Positions 34,968 to 44,971 of a stretch of DNA of 64,000 nucleotides are shown one piece after another. A model generated the notes under the pieces. The model was not told the origin of the DNA. It searched no databases and saw only the letters and a list, made by a program, of their open reading frames with translations. Position numbers and translations under genes: made by a program. The stretch lies in assembly GCF_001968815.1 (NCBI RefSeq), contig NZ_MIEQ01000062.1, forward strand, positions 1 to 64,000, given 5' to 3'. This stretch comes from Motiliproteus sp. MSK22-1. GTDB taxonomy: Bacteria > Pseudomonadota > Gammaproteobacteria > Pseudomonadales > Balneatricaceae. Position 1 is the first letter of the stretch. The number at the start of each line of letters is the position of its first letter.

Positions 34968-36348
34968 AGGCAGTATTCTGGTTGTTGAAGATGATGCAGA
35001 CCTTCGTGAAGCTCTCTGTGATACGTTGGAGTTGGCTGGTTATAGCTTTCAGGAAGCGGAATCCGCCGAGACAGCGCTTGCATTTCTTACCGAGAATTCG
35101 GCGGATATGGTGATCAGTGATGTCAATATGGGGAAAATGGACGGGCATGAACTACTGAAGCAAATCAACCAGCTTTACCCCTGTATACCAGTTCTGTTGA
35201 TTACGGCTTATGGGCAGGTGGATCGCGCTGTGGATGCGATTCGCAATGGCGCAGTGGATTACTTGTTGAAACCTTTTGAGCCAGAGCAGTTACTTTCGAT
35301 CGTGTCCCGTTATGTTGACCAGGCTTTAACAGATGCTGATTCAATAGAACCGATTGCCGAAGAGGCGTCCAGTAAGCAGCTGTTGCAGCTGGCAAAAAGG
35401 GTCGCTGCCACGGACTCGACTGTTCTGATTATGGGAGAAAGTGGTACAGGGAAAGAGGTATTGGCTCAGTATATCCATCGACACTCCAGTCGAGCGCATA
35501 AACCCTTCGTCGCTATTAACTGTGCTGCGATTCCAGAAAATATGTTGGAAGCAACATTATTTGGCCATGAAAAAGGTGCTTTTACCGGGGCGCACGCCAG
35601 TATGCCTGGAAAGTTTGAGCAAGCCGATGGAGGTACGCTATTACTGGATGAAATCTCAGAAATGGCGCTGGGGTTACAGGCGAAGCTCCTGAGGGTGCTG
35701 CAGGAGCAGGAGGTTGAGCGGATCGGTGGGCGCAAAGTAATAAAGCTGAATGTTCGAGTATTGGCTACGACAAACAGGGATCTGAGTGGAGAGGTTGCCA
35801 AAGGAAACTTCCGGGAGGATTTATTTTACCGCCTCAATGTTTTCCCGCTGCAATGGTTGGCACTTCGGGAGCGACCCGCTGATTTGGTCCCATTGGCAAA
35901 GCGGCTGCTAAATATACATGCGTTAAAAATGAGCAGGGGAGCAATGGAGCTGGACTACTCAGCCGAGCAGCAGTTGCTGGCCCATGACTGGCCCGGTAAC
36001 GTCAGGGAGTTGGAGAATGCACTGCAACGAGCATTAATTTTGCAGCAAGGAACGGTTATCAGCGCACAGGATCTCTGTATTCAACCAGCTGCGATGCAGC
36101 AGTCTGTTAATTTAAGTACAGCAGCCACCGTGCCTCCATCTCCCGATTCGGGCACCGATACGCAAGGTCAATTAGGAGGAGACCTGAAACAGCGTGAATA
36201 TCAGCTTATTATAGAGGCATTGAAATCGACATCAGGGAGTCGTAAGGAAGCATCAGAAAAGTTGGGAATAAGCCCTCGCACCCTGCGTTATAAGTTAGCT
36301 CAGATGCGTGACAGCGGTATGGACGTCGATGCCATGCTAAAAAATTAG
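34960..36348 (+). CDS. fleR: FleR, sigma-54-dependent response regulator
   Basis: The protein has 462 residues: a receiver domain (about 5-120, phosphoacceptor Asp54 in ISDVNMGKMDGH), an AAA+ domain ([38 protein letters not shown]), and a Fis-type helix-turn-helix (GSRKEASEKLGISPRTLRYKLAQM). I start it at the ATG at 34960, which has GGAG nine bases upstream and gives the usual MSKGSILVVEDD; an earlier ATG would add five residues. With FleS it forms the second tier of flagellar control. In Pseudomonas fliE follows directly; here a 13-kb unrelated block comes first. Confidence 0.94.
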   Translation: MSKGSILVVEDDADLREALCDTLELAGYSFQEAESAETALAFLTENSADMVISDVNMGKMDGHELLKQINQLYPCIPVLLITAYGQVDRAVDAIRNGAVDYLLKPFEPEQLLSIVSRYVDQALTDADSIEPIAEEASSKQLLQLAKRVAATDSTVLIMGESGTGKEVLAQYIHRHSSRAHKPFVAINCAAIPENMLEATLFGHEKGAFTGAHASMPGKFEQADGGTLLLDEISEMALGLQAKLLRVLQEQEVERIGGRKVIKLNVRVLATTNRDLSGEVAKGNFREDLFYRLNVFPLQWLALRERPADLVPLAKRLLNIHALKMSRGAMELDYSAEQQLLAHDWPGNVRELENALQRALILQQGTVISAQDLCIQPAAMQQSVNLSTAATVPPSPDSGTDTQGQLGGDLKQREYQLIIEALKSTSGSRKEASEKLGISPRTLRYKLAQMRDSGMDVDAMLKN

Positions 36349-36475
36349 TAAAAGCCTTGAATGTTAAATTCTTGAAGGTTAACTAGGACCTCAAAACCCA
36401 GAATAATATATCAAAGGGTTAAGGTTCTATCGAAAGGGACAATAATTGCAAAGTGCGCTACAGCACTGTCTTGGG

Positions 36476-36973
36476 TTATTCAGACGACCGCTGGCCCTGT
36501 AATCTGACATACATTTCTAACCATAACCGAACTTGGTCGGCTGCCTGATGCTCATTCAATCCTAGCAGTTCCAGACATTCTTGACGGCAGTCTTCTCGGG
36601 TTTCATGGGAATGATCACTTAGCAATTCTGCAACGGGTCTTAACGGCAGTTCATGTTCCTGATCTAGGCTGTCAAAAAGTTTTTCCAGTGCCTGCTCTGT
36701 CTGATAGGGGTCAACGCAATAGAGAGCTTGATCTCCCAAATCTAATTGCAACTCTTCTAACACGGCTTTAGCACTATGCCCTTCGTGAAGCAGTGACTCC
36801 GGGTCCACATCCAGTAAAGCCCCCTGATCGTACAGTTGCTCAAGCCATTCGGCATCCGGGCTGACAAGAGTGGATTTTAGTTCTCCGCTGGAAAGGCTCC
36901 AGGCCGCAGCAATGGGAAACGCATCATCTTCATAGCTGCTCATTTCGAAAGCAATAATTAGCGGGTACTTCAT
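36476..36973 (-). CDS. Hypothetical protein, possibly a degenerate DnaQ-like fold
   Basis: This is a 165-residue acidic protein of unknown function. Its N-terminal part (YPLIIAFEMSSYEDDAFPIAAAWSLSSGELKSTLVSPDAEW) resembles small DnaQ/RNase-H-fold proteins, in which a D-x-E motif sits at the AFEM position and is followed by EIAWSL. Here the first catalytic aspartate is replaced by alanine, and I see no clear second and third DEDD motifs, so nuclease activity is unlikely. The ATG at 36973 is preferred to a TTG five codons upstream. It is transcribed away from acs and toward fleR. The resemblance is my own reading and is weak. Confidence 0.55.
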   Translation of the reverse strand: MKYPLIIAFEMSSYEDDAFPIAAAWSLSSGELKSTLVSPDAEWLEQLYDQGALLDVDPESLLHEGHSAKAVLEELQLDLGDQALYCVDPYQTEQALEKLFDSLDQEHELPLRPVAELLSDHSHETREDCRQECLELLGLNEHQAADQVRLWLEMYVRLQGQRSSE

Positions 36974-37113
36974 TATGTTCACACTCAATATGCATGGGTG
37001 GGTGTCGAGGCTGTTGAAAAATACAGTTAAAAATACAACCTTACTCGGTTCATACTGGATTGATAATAAGTTACAGTTTTAGGAACAAATCAATCGTTGC
37101 TGCGTTTTACAAA

Positions 37114-37149
37114 TAGACCAATGTCTTAGGTCGCGTAGACCAATGTCTA
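37114..37149 (+). promoter_or_regulatory. Tandem candidate CrbR operators before acs
   Basis: TAGACCAATGTCTT (37114-37127) and TAGACCAATGTCTA (37136-37149) are two copies of one inverted repeat (TAGAC-N4-GTCTA) whose starts are 22 bases apart, two turns of the helix. They lie 140-175 bases before the acs start. A third copy is found before the symporter genes. LuxR-type regulators such as CrbR bind sites of this form, and CrbR activates acs in relatives. No other site stands out in the 300-base gap. Confidence 0.7.
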
Positions 37150-37288
37150 ATTATGGCAACCCTGTCGATTGGGGTTAAATTTACCTTCTAAGCCGAACAT
37201 AATAAAGCGGATCCCTATGACGGATGCAATAACGGCCTTATAACAACTACAAGCTACTTCCACAAAAGGATTAATTAAGGGCATCATC

Positions 37289-39244
37289 ATGAGCGAAGAA
37301 AAGGTATATCCGGTAATCCCTGAGCTTGCTGCACAGGCGCATATCGACGAAGAAACCTACCACAGGATGTACGCGCAATCCGTTGAGGACCCAGACGGTT
37401 TTTGGGGAGAACAGGGAAAGAGAATTGATTGGATCAAACCCTATACCAAGGTAAAGAACACCTCTTTCGATCCCCATAATGTCGATATTCGCTGGTATGA
37501 AGACGGTACGCTGAATGCGTCAGCGAACTGCCTGGATCGGCATCTGGCAACTCGTGGTGATCAGGTGGCTATCATCTGGGAAGGGGATGACCCGAGTGAA
37601 GACGAGAAAATTACTTATCGCCAATTGCATGAGCGCGTTTGTCGGTTCTCTAATGCGTTGAAAGATCAAGGTGTGCAGAAGGGGGATGTAGTAACTCTGT
37701 ATATGCCGATGATTCCTGAGGCTGCAGTAGCGATGCTGGCTTGTGCCCGAGTTGGTGCTGTGCATTCCATCGTGTTTGGTGGCTTTTCTCCTGATGCGCT
37801 GGCCAGTCGAATTATTGGGGCTAATTCAAAAGTCGTTATTACTTCCGATTACTCCTTACGTGGTGGCAAGGTCGTTCCGCTTAAGGCCAATGTTGATGAA
37901 GCGCTCACTGACCCAGCCGCTGCAAAGTGCGTTGAAAAGGTCGTGGTTGTTAAGCGCACCGGGGATGACTTGGCTTGGCATGGGCATCGTGATATCTGGT
38001 ATGAAGAGATTTGTGCTGCAGCCTCTACCGATTGTCCTCCGGAAGAGATGTCCGCAGAGGACCCATTGTTTATTCTCTACACTTCCGGTTCGACAGGGCA
38101 ACCGAAAGGATTGAAGCATACCACGGGTGGTTATATGGTTTATGCCGCCATGACTCATGAGTATGTATTTGACTACAAGCAAGGTGATATCTACTGGTGT
38201 ACGGCTGATGTGGGATGGGTAACTGGTCATAGTTATATTGTCTACGGGCCGCTGGCTAATGGGGCTACCACCTTAATGTTTGAGGGCGTGCCCACCTATC
38301 CGGACAATTCTCGCTTTGGACGAGTTATCGAGAAGCATAAGGTCAATCAGTTTTATACTGCTCCGACCGCGATTCGTGCCCTGATGCAACAGGGTGAAGA
38401 TGTTCTTGGCAATGCCGACCTTTCCAGCCTGCGAATATTGGGTTCAGTCGGTGAACCGATCAACCCAGAAGCCTGGGACTGGTATCACCGTGTTATTGGT
38501 GATGGAGCCTGTCCTATAGTTGATACTTGGTGGCAGACGGAAACCGGTGGCATTATGATAGTGCCACTGCCGGGTGCTATCGCTGCAAAACCTGGATCAG
38601 CGACCCGACCATTCTTTGGTGTACAGCCTGCTTTGCTTGATGGCGAAGGAAATACGCTGGAAGGTGCGGTTGAAGGTAATCTTGTTATTACTGACTCCTG
38701 GCCTGCTCAAGCTCGATCAATCTGGGGTGATCACGAGCGATTTATCCAGACTTATTTTTCTTCGTTCAAGGGCGTATACACCACTGGCGATGGCGCGCGT
38801 CGTGATGCCGATGGCTACTATTGGATTACAGGCCGTGTGGATGATGTCATTAACGTTTCCGGCCACCGTATGGGAACGGCTGAAGTCGAATCCGCACTGG
38901 TTGCTCACAAGGCTGTTGCAGAGGCTGCTGTAGTTGGTTATCCCCACGATATTAAAGGTCAGGGTATCTATGTTTACGTGACTTTGCAGGCGGGTTATGA
39001 ACCATCTGATGATTTGCTGAAGGAGCTACGTACCTGGGTTCGTTCTGAAATTGGTCCAATAGCTTCTCCAGATATGATTCAATTTGCTCCCGGTTTACCT
39101 AAAACTCGCTCTGGTAAAATCATGCGTAGAATCCTGCGTAAGGTTGCGGAGGATGATTTTGACAGTCTGGGGGATACTTCTACCCTGGCTGACCCTTCGG
39201 TGGTGGATGACTTAATTGAAAATCGTTGCAATCGTAAGGACTAA
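37289..39244 (+). CDS. acs: Acetyl-CoA synthetase
   Basis: The 651-residue enzyme converts acetate, ATP and CoA to acetyl-CoA. Family signatures are present in order: [22 protein letters not shown] (ATP-binding loop, about 260), [36 protein letters not shown] (hinge, about 515-535) and [15 protein letters not shown], whose lysine is the site of regulatory acetylation in this family. Length equals that of the E. coli enzyme. Two candidate CrbR operators lie upstream, a strong terminator lies downstream, and the crbR and crbS genes follow. It allows growth on low acetate. Confidence 0.97.
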   Translation: MSEEKVYPVIPELAAQAHIDEETYHRMYAQSVEDPDGFWGEQGKRIDWIKPYTKVKNTSFDPHNVDIRWYEDGTLNASANCLDRHLATRGDQVAIIWEGDDPSEDEKITYRQLHERVCRFSNALKDQGVQKGDVVTLYMPMIPEAAVAMLACARVGAVHSIVFGGFSPDALASRIIGANSKVVITSDYSLRGGKVVPLKANVDEALTDPAAAKCVEKVVVVKRTGDDLAWHGHRDIWYEEICAAASTDCPPEEMSAEDPLFILYTSGSTGQPKGLKHTTGGYMVYAAMTHEYVFDYKQGDIYWCTADVGWVTGHSYIVYGPLANGATTLMFEGVPTYPDNSRFGRVIEKHKVNQFYTAPTAIRALMQQGEDVLGNADLSSLRILGSVGEPINPEAWDWYHRVIGDGACPIVDTWWQTETGGIMIVPLPGAIAAKPGSATRPFFGVQPALLDGEGNTLEGAVEGNLVITDSWPAQARSIWGDHERFIQTYFSSFKGVYTTGDGARRDADGYYWITGRVDDVINVSGHRMGTAEVESALVAHKAVAEAAVVGYPHDIKGQGIYVYVTLQAGYEPSDDLLKELRTWVRSEIGPIASPDMIQFAPGLPKTRSGKIMRRILRKVAEDDFDSLGDTSTLADPSVVDDLIENRCNRKD

Positions 39245-39376
39245 TTATTTAGCAACAATGACAGACTTAAGCATCTGTTAGGGAATCTGAGGCCAAGGGA
39301 CCTGTTTGCAGGTTCCTTGGGTAAAGTACCTGTTAGTCACAGTGTTAATAGGCTTGGTTGCCCGGCTACATCTATG

Positions 39377-39416
39377 AAAACTCCTCATAGTTCATTACAC
39401 TATGAGGAGTTTTTTG
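39377..39416 (+). terminator. Terminator after acs
   Basis: AAAACTCCTCATAG and CTATGAGGAGTTTT form a 14-bp stem around TTCATTACA, followed by more T. The A run before and the T run after allow use in both directions. It lies in the 320-base gap between acs and crbR, which otherwise shows nothing I can name. Confidence 0.92.
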
Positions 39417-39564
39417 TTGGGGCGCTTTTTATTCCAATAGCTTAAGCTTATGAAGGCTTTTGTGTACCGGCCTATACTGACAGATCTGTGAAGTATGACC
39501 GTCAGATATAGGTTGGTGGAATAATATCGCGACTCGCACCCTAGAACGGCGAAGGAGTTAACGG

Positions 39565-40230
39565 ATGCAGCTGGCACAAAAAATCATAATTGCCGATGAC
39601 CACCCGCTATTTCGGGCCGCACTCAAACAGGCCGTTGCCCAGGCCGTTGCAGATGTTGAAGTTATAGAAGCTGATTCTTTAACTGCGCTGCAAGATACCG
39701 TGGACAAACACGATGATGCTGACCTGGTGTTGTTGGACCTGCATATGCCCGGTACTAATGGTTTCACCGGATTAGTCTTTTTACGTGGCCAAAATCCAAG
39801 TATGCCTGTAGTCGTTGTTTCCGGTAGCGAGTCCCCTCAGGTCATGAAACGGGCTATTGAATATGGAGCTTCTGGTTTTATTCCTAAATCGGCACCGCTC
39901 GATGCAATTGCTGAGGCGATTTCCGCAGTGCTGATGGGCGAAGTCTGGATGCCAGAGGAATATGATGAGGCTGAAGTTAGTGTAACCGATGAAGATACTG
40001 AGTTTGCTGTTAAGCTCGCGTCTCTGACACCTCAGCAATTTAGAGTGTTGATGATGCTAACAGAAGGCTTGTTGAACAAGCAGATTGCCTATGAGCTGAA
40101 TGTCAGTGAAGCGACCATTAAGGCTCATGTCACCGCGATACTGCGTAAGCTAGGTGTACATAGTCGCACTCAAGCTGTGATTGAGGCGAGCCGCTTGGGA
40201 GTTGAGCCACCTAAAACCGAAATGGGCTAG
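39565..40230 (+). CDS. crbR: CrbR-type LuxR-family response regulator
   Basis: The protein has 221 residues with an N-terminal receiver domain (IIIADDHPLFRAALKQA, phosphoacceptor Asp58 in LVLLDLHMPGTNG) and a C-terminal LuxR/FixJ helix-turn-helix (LTPQQFRVLMMLTEGLLNKQIAYELNVSEATIKAHV). It lies between acs and a CrbS-type kinase. In Vibrio, CrbR turns on acs in the acetate switch; the Pseudomonas equivalent is ErdR. Assignment is based on this context and on sequence type. Confidence 0.88.
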   Translation: MQLAQKIIIADDHPLFRAALKQAVAQAVADVEVIEADSLTALQDTVDKHDDADLVLLDLHMPGTNGFTGLVFLRGQNPSMPVVVVSGSESPQVMKRAIEYGASGFIPKSAPLDAIAEAISAVLMGEVWMPEEYDEAEVSVTDEDTEFAVKLASLTPQQFRVLMMLTEGLLNKQIAYELNVSEATIKAHVTAILRKLGVHSRTQAVIEASRLGVEPPKTEMG

Positions 40231-40306
40231 TTATCTGAACCTGACTATCTGAACATATTTGCAGGATAAGCGGTTCTTTTTGCTGAACCGCCTGCCTTTA
40301 CAATCA

Positions 40307-43300
40307 TTACTTTTGACGAGCGACTATAGTCGTCATCATTGCCCTAAGGGCTGCTGGTTTCATCGGTTTGTGCAGCATTTGGGCTCCTGCTATGCGCACC
40401 TCCTCCTGGACTTCATCAGTACGATCAGCAGTAATAACAATGGCTGGAATTGCTTTATTCCAAAGCCTGAACAGGCTTTTTAGGGCCATGATTCCTGTTT
40501 TGGTGTCACTGAGGTGATAGTCCGCCAGAATAAGATCCGGCAGATAGCTATTTTCCTGACATTGTTTCAAAGCATCCTCTTCACCGAGGGCTGTAAGAGT
40601 TTCACAAGACCAGCCTTTGAGTAGCGCGGACATTCCTTCAAGAATATTTGGTTCGTTGTCGATGCAAAGGACTTTGATGCCAGCCAGGTTGCTACTGCGT
40701 TTGTTACCTTCTTTGGTTTGTTTGCGCTGAACAACCAGAGAAGGGTCTCCGAAGGGGACTTCGATACTGAACACCGTACCTTTACCAGGCCAGGAACGGA
40801 CTTTTAGAGGGTGTTTCAGCATTCTTGAAATACGGTCAGTGATTGCTAACCCAAGGCCAAGACCTTTAACCTGGGAATGCCGAGGATTGTCGATACGCCG
40901 AAATTCCTCAAAGACTTCTTTGATTTTGCTTTCAGGAATCCCTACTCCTGTGTCCCATACTTCAATTCGTAACTTTTTACCTTGATAGCGACACCCCAGT
41001 AAAATCTTGCCGGACTGAGTGTAGCGAATAGCGTTAGAGAGAAAATTTTGTAGTACTCTGCGCAAAAGTTGTTGGTCACTGTGGACTACAGCATGGCAGT
41101 TTACACTATGGAATTTTAGTGATTTTTCATTAGCCAGAGCTGTAAATTCGGCCTGCAGAGTAGAGAGTAAATTACTGATCTTAAAGTGTGAAAAGTTCGG
41201 TTCTAGTGCTCCCGCATCAAGTTTGGAAATATCCAATAAGGTGACCAGGAGTTCTTCTGCAGCTTTCAAAGAGCCGTCAAGATTGGTTACCAGTTCTGAG
41301 GTGGCTTCACTGTGGGCCTGTTGTCCGAGAGCGGAGGCAAATAAGCGCGCCGCATTAAGCGGTTGTAGAAGGTCGTGGCTGGCGGCAGCCAAAAAGCGGG
41401 TTTTGCCCAGGTTTGCTGCTTCTGCTTCCGCTTTTGCCTGTCGTAGTTCATCTTCAATCAATGCGCGAATAGTATTTTCTTTACGGAGTTCCTTGTTTAT
41501 TGCTGATATTGCATGTGTGCGTTCGTGAACTCGATGTTCCAGATTTTCATTGGTTTCCTGTAGCGCTAGCTCAGCCTGGCGACGCTCGGTAATATCTTGA
41601 TAAAGGGTGAAGTAACCGAGAATATCGCCGTATTCTCCTACGTGGGGAATATAGGTCACATCCGCGTAGCGTATACGATTATTTCTATCGGTCAGTTCCG
41701 TCTCGAAACGGGCCCGCTCACCTTTTAACACACGGGTAATAAAAGGGGTGCGAACAGCATATTCTTCTTCGGTTAGAACTTTGTAGCAGGGGGTGCCATA
41801 GATACTCAGTCTATCTTCAATACCAAAGGCTTCAGCATAGGATTTATTGACAAAAAGATAGCGTCGTTCGCAATCCAGGTAGGCTATGAGTACCGGAACG
41901 TTATCGGTGTAAATCCGAATGCTTTGTTCACTTTCTCGCAAAGCCTCTTCTGTGCGTTTATGGGCTGTAATGTCCATGTAGGTGTTGACATAACCACCAC
42001 CAGGCATCGGGTTTCCTTGAACTTCTAATACTGTTCCATCCTTTCGGTAACGAATATAAGAATGGGGTTTGCCAGAGGTGAGAATTGCCAGGCGATCGGA
42101 TACCTGCTCTTCTATGTCTCCTGGGCTGTATTCCCCCATTTTAGCGTTATAGCGGAAGATCTCAGCGGCTGGCCGACCAATACAGATAAGCCCTTCGGGA
42201 TAATCGAACATTTCCAAATAGCGGCGATTCCATGCGACCAGACGCATCTGCTGATCAACGACACTAATACCCTGGCTGATATTTTCGATAGTAGATTGAA
42301 GCAAGGCACGGTTAAATTTGAGAACTTGTGATGCCTCATCAACAATCGTAACGACGTCGCCTACCTGCATGTCCTTGCCTCTTAACGTGGAGGCGATAAG
42401 AATGCGTGCTGATGATGCTCCTATAACACCGGCAAGTAACCGTTCGGTGAAAGCGATAAGATCCGCGTCGGCCTTGTCCCCAGATAGCAGCGGGTCTTCA
42501 CCGCGCTGGAGAGAAAATCCAGTGAACGCGTGTTGGGCTTTGTTCAGTCCCAGAAAACGCTCCGCCAGTAACTGCAAGTCACCAACTGTGGCGGTGCTGT
42601 TGACCCCGTGATCATCTCCTTCATCCAAACTGCCCTGTACGTCCACATAAGTACTGGCTTGAATGCGATCAATTAAACGTGTTGATGAGTAATGGCTGAT
42701 AATCAGGTAGAAACTGATATTAAAGGTCAAACTCCAAAAGGTGCCGTGGGTGAGTGAGTCGGCAAACTTTATTCCAAAAAGAGCGTCTGGTTGAAGCCAG
42801 TGAGAGCCCCATAAAAGACTGACCAGACTGTCGGGAATCAGACCTGCGTTGCTCATGGTAGGTATAACTAACGTATATATCCAGATAAAACTGCCGATGC
42901 TGATTCCTGCCAGGGCTCCTTGTCGACTGCCACCTTTCCAGCTGACTGCTCCAAAAATAGCAGGGGCAAATTGAGCGACGGCGACAAAGGCTAACAGACC
43001 AAATGATGCCAGGCTGCCTTCGTCACCCAGGATTCGGTAATAGAAGTAAGCTAATAGCATCAGATTGACAATCGTCAGGCGTCGAACTTTTAGTAAAAGG
43101 GCACCGAGATCTTTTCGTTCTGCCAGTTTTAACCAGGAAACTCGCAGTAACATTGGCATGACGATGTCGTTGCACACCATGGTACTGAGTGTGATAGTGG
43201 CCACAATTACCATACTGGTAGCTGCAGAAAGCCCGCCAATAAAGGCAAACATTGCGAGCTTTTCCTTACCTTCAAATAGAGGAAGAGTCAGGACAAACGT

Positions 43301-44236
43301 ATCGGCATCAACACTGCCGTCAGGAAAGGAAAGCATACCTGCTGTGGCAATGGGTAAAACGAAAAGACTTGCCAAAATCAGGTAAATGGGGAAAACCCAG
43401 CGTGCGGTTCGAAGGTCCTTAGGGTCTGCGTTCTCAACAACAGCAACATGAAACTGACGAGGCAGGCAGATTATGGCTACGGTGGCGAGCAGTGTTTCGG
43501 TTAAAAAGCTGTTTTGGGTGAAGTCCCGCTGAAAGTTTTCGTTATGGGCCAGCTCATTAGCGGCCTTGGTGAAGAGATCGTCAAAACCATCGAAAATTCC
43601 GAAAGTAACGAAGAAACCGACAGCGATAAAAGCCGCTATTTTAACCAGTGATTCAAAGGCTATTGCCAATACAATGCCTTCATGGTGTTCAGTCGCATCT
43701 ATATGACGAGTTCCGAACAGAATTGAGAACAGCGCCATCAACAAGGCAACAAATAAAGCGGTATCACTGCCCGCTGCCGTGGCGCCTCCGTCAGAAGTGA
43801 GAGCGTTGTAGCTGATAGCAACAGCTTTGAGCTGAAGTGCGATATAGGGAACGATGCCAAGTACCGCAATACAGGTCACCAATACCGCAAGGCTTTGGCT
43901 TTTTCCGTATCGAGAGGCTACAAAGTCAGAAATAGTCGTTATATTTTGCTGTTTACTGACACGAATGATCTTGGTAAAAATTTGCCAGGCAAGCATAAAA
44001 GTAATTATCGGCCCCAGATAGGTAGCCAAAAATTCCCAGCCATTGCTTGAGGCTCTTCCTACGGCACCATAAAAAGTCCAGGATGTGGCATAAACTGATA
44101 AGGATAGACTGTAGACAAGTGGCCGTGTTTTAGAATTGAGTAATTCTTTGGAGTGATTGTCGCCATAGTAAGCAATGGCAAATAACAGCCCGACATAACT
44201 CAGAGAAATTACGATTATAAACCAGCCTTCCAGCAT
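40307..44236 (-). CDS. crbS: CrbS-type hybrid sensor kinase with transporter domain
   Basis: This is a 1309-residue membrane protein. The first 500 residues or so are a sodium/solute symporter (SLC5) domain with about 13 membrane segments (starting WFIIVISLSYVGLLFAIAYY). Then follow a linker, two PAS domains (about 640-760 and 770-890), a HisKA segment with FLAAASHDLLQPLNAARLFA, an ATPase domain (VWDTGVGIPESKI, GLGLGLAI) and a C-terminal receiver (VLCIDNEPNILEG, phosphoacceptor in LILADYHL). CrbS/MxtR kinases of this build control acs. The signal, perhaps acetate itself or its flux, is not known for certain. It converges on crbR and diverges from the symporter genes. Confidence 0.92.
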   Translation of the reverse strand: MLEGWFIIVISLSYVGLLFAIAYYGDNHSKELLNSKTRPLVYSLSLSVYATSWTFYGAVGRASSNGWEFLATYLGPIITFMLAWQIFTKIIRVSKQQNITTISDFVASRYGKSQSLAVLVTCIAVLGIVPYIALQLKAVAISYNALTSDGGATAAGSDTALFVALLMALFSILFGTRHIDATEHHEGIVLAIAFESLVKIAAFIAVGFFVTFGIFDGFDDLFTKAANELAHNENFQRDFTQNSFLTETLLATVAIICLPRQFHVAVVENADPKDLRTARWVFPIYLILASLFVLPIATAGMLSFPDGSVDADTFVLTLPLFEGKEKLAMFAFIGGLSAATSMVIVATITLSTMVCNDIVMPMLLRVSWLKLAERKDLGALLLKVRRLTIVNLMLLAYFYYRILGDEGSLASFGLLAFVAVAQFAPAIFGAVSWKGGSRQGALAGISIGSFIWIYTLVIPTMSNAGLIPDSLVSLLWGSHWLQPDALFGIKFADSLTHGTFWSLTFNISFYLIISHYSSTRLIDRIQASTYVDVQGSLDEGDDHGVNSTATVGDLQLLAERFLGLNKAQHAFTGFSLQRGEDPLLSGDKADADLIAFTERLLAGVIGASSARILIASTLRGKDMQVGDVVTIVDEASQVLKFNRALLQSTIENISQGISVVDQQMRLVAWNRRYLEMFDYPEGLICIGRPAAEIFRYNAKMGEYSPGDIEEQVSDRLAILTSGKPHSYIRYRKDGTVLEVQGNPMPGGGYVNTYMDITAHKRTEEALRESEQSIRIYTDNVPVLIAYLDCERRYLFVNKSYAEAFGIEDRLSIYGTPCYKVLTEEEYAVRTPFITRVLKGERARFETELTDRNNRIRYADVTYIPHVGEYGDILGYFTLYQDITERRQAELALQETNENLEHRVHERTHAISAINKELRKENTIRALIEDELRQAKAEAEAANLGKTRFLAAASHDLLQPLNAARLFASALGQQAHSEATSELVTNLDGSLKAAEELLVTLLDISKLDAGALEPNFSHFKISNLLSTLQAEFTALANEKSLKFHSVNCHAVVHSDQQLLRRVLQNFLSNAIRYTQSGKILLGCRYQGKKLRIEVWDTGVGIPESKIKEVFEEFRRIDNPRHSQVKGLGLGLAITDRISRMLKHPLKVRSWPGKGTVFSIEVPFGDPSLVVQRKQTKEGNKRSSNLAGIKVLCIDNEPNILEGMSALLKGWSCETLTALGEEDALKQCQENSYLPDLILADYHLSDTKTGIMALKSLFRLWNKAIPAIVITADRTDEVQEEVRIAGAQMLHKPMKPAALRAMMTTIVARQK

Positions 44237-44363
44237 AGGGTTGTACCTCTGAGTTTTGTATATGCCTGAGCACAGACTCGCTGTGAACTACCACTGATTC
44301 CTCTTATAAAGCCCTAGTGTATCCTGAATTGCCTTGACTCCAACAGACTTCTCTCCAACTAAT

Positions 44364-44377
44364 AAGACCATTGTCTA
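44364..44377 (+). promoter_or_regulatory. Candidate CrbR operator between crbS and symporter genes
   Basis: AAGACCATTGTCTA matches 12 of 14 positions of the operator pair before acs. It lies in the 420-base gap between the divergent crbS and the symporter operon, 128 bases from crbS and 280 from the small-subunit gene. The same gap contains a CGACTAAAGTCG palindrome (44489-44500) of unknown meaning. Confidence 0.6.
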
Positions 44378-44656
44378 GGTTAGGAGGAGCAAGTACCTGT
44401 ATAGATTAAGTGGATTTATATCTTGTTGAAATATATTGCTTAAGCTGTTCATCTTGGTGGTTCGGACATTGCCCTTTAGTCTTATTCTCGACTAAAGTCG
44501 TGATCTGTTCTGCAATACTATTTGTTAAATTGCAATCGTGGTATTGCGTAACTGAATTCGATAATAAGAGCCTACAACGAACTCTAGCAACGAACATTAA
44601 CAAAAAAGCGCAAGTAATTAATTCCAATAACAACACGTATCATAAAGGAAGGTGTC

Positions 44657-44917
44657 ATGAGCCTAACTCCCGAAAAAGCACAGGCCTATTGGAAGGAAAA
44701 TATTCGTATTATCCTTTCTTACCTAGCGGTCTGGTTTGTCGTTTCATACGGCTGCGGCATCCTGTTTATTGAGCAGCTTAATTCAATACCGTTCTTCGGT
44801 TTTGAATTGGGATTCTGGTTTGCTCAACAGGGTTCTATATTCGTTTTTTGCGGTCTGATCATTGCTTACGCAATAAGCATGAACAAGCTGGACGAAAAGT
44901 ACGACGTACACGAATAA
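44657..44917 (+). CDS. Small subunit of sodium:solute symporter (DUF4212)
   Basis: This 86-residue protein has two membrane segments (IILSYLAVWFVVSYGCGILFI and FWFAQQGSIFVFCGLIIAYAI). The start EKAQAYWKENIRI and the GFWFAQQGSI segment are those of the DUF4212 family, found just before VC_2705-type symporters and thought to be a partner subunit. It lies 54 bases before the large subunit gene. RBS and start (GGAAGGTGTCATG-type) are good. Confidence 0.88.
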   Translation: MSLTPEKAQAYWKENIRIILSYLAVWFVVSYGCGILFIEQLNSIPFFGFELGFWFAQQGSIFVFCGLIIAYAISMNKLDEKYDVHE

Positions 44918-44971
44918 CAATAAAAAGCTAAACGACGAATTAACGAAACAACGAAATAGGGCGACGAGACT

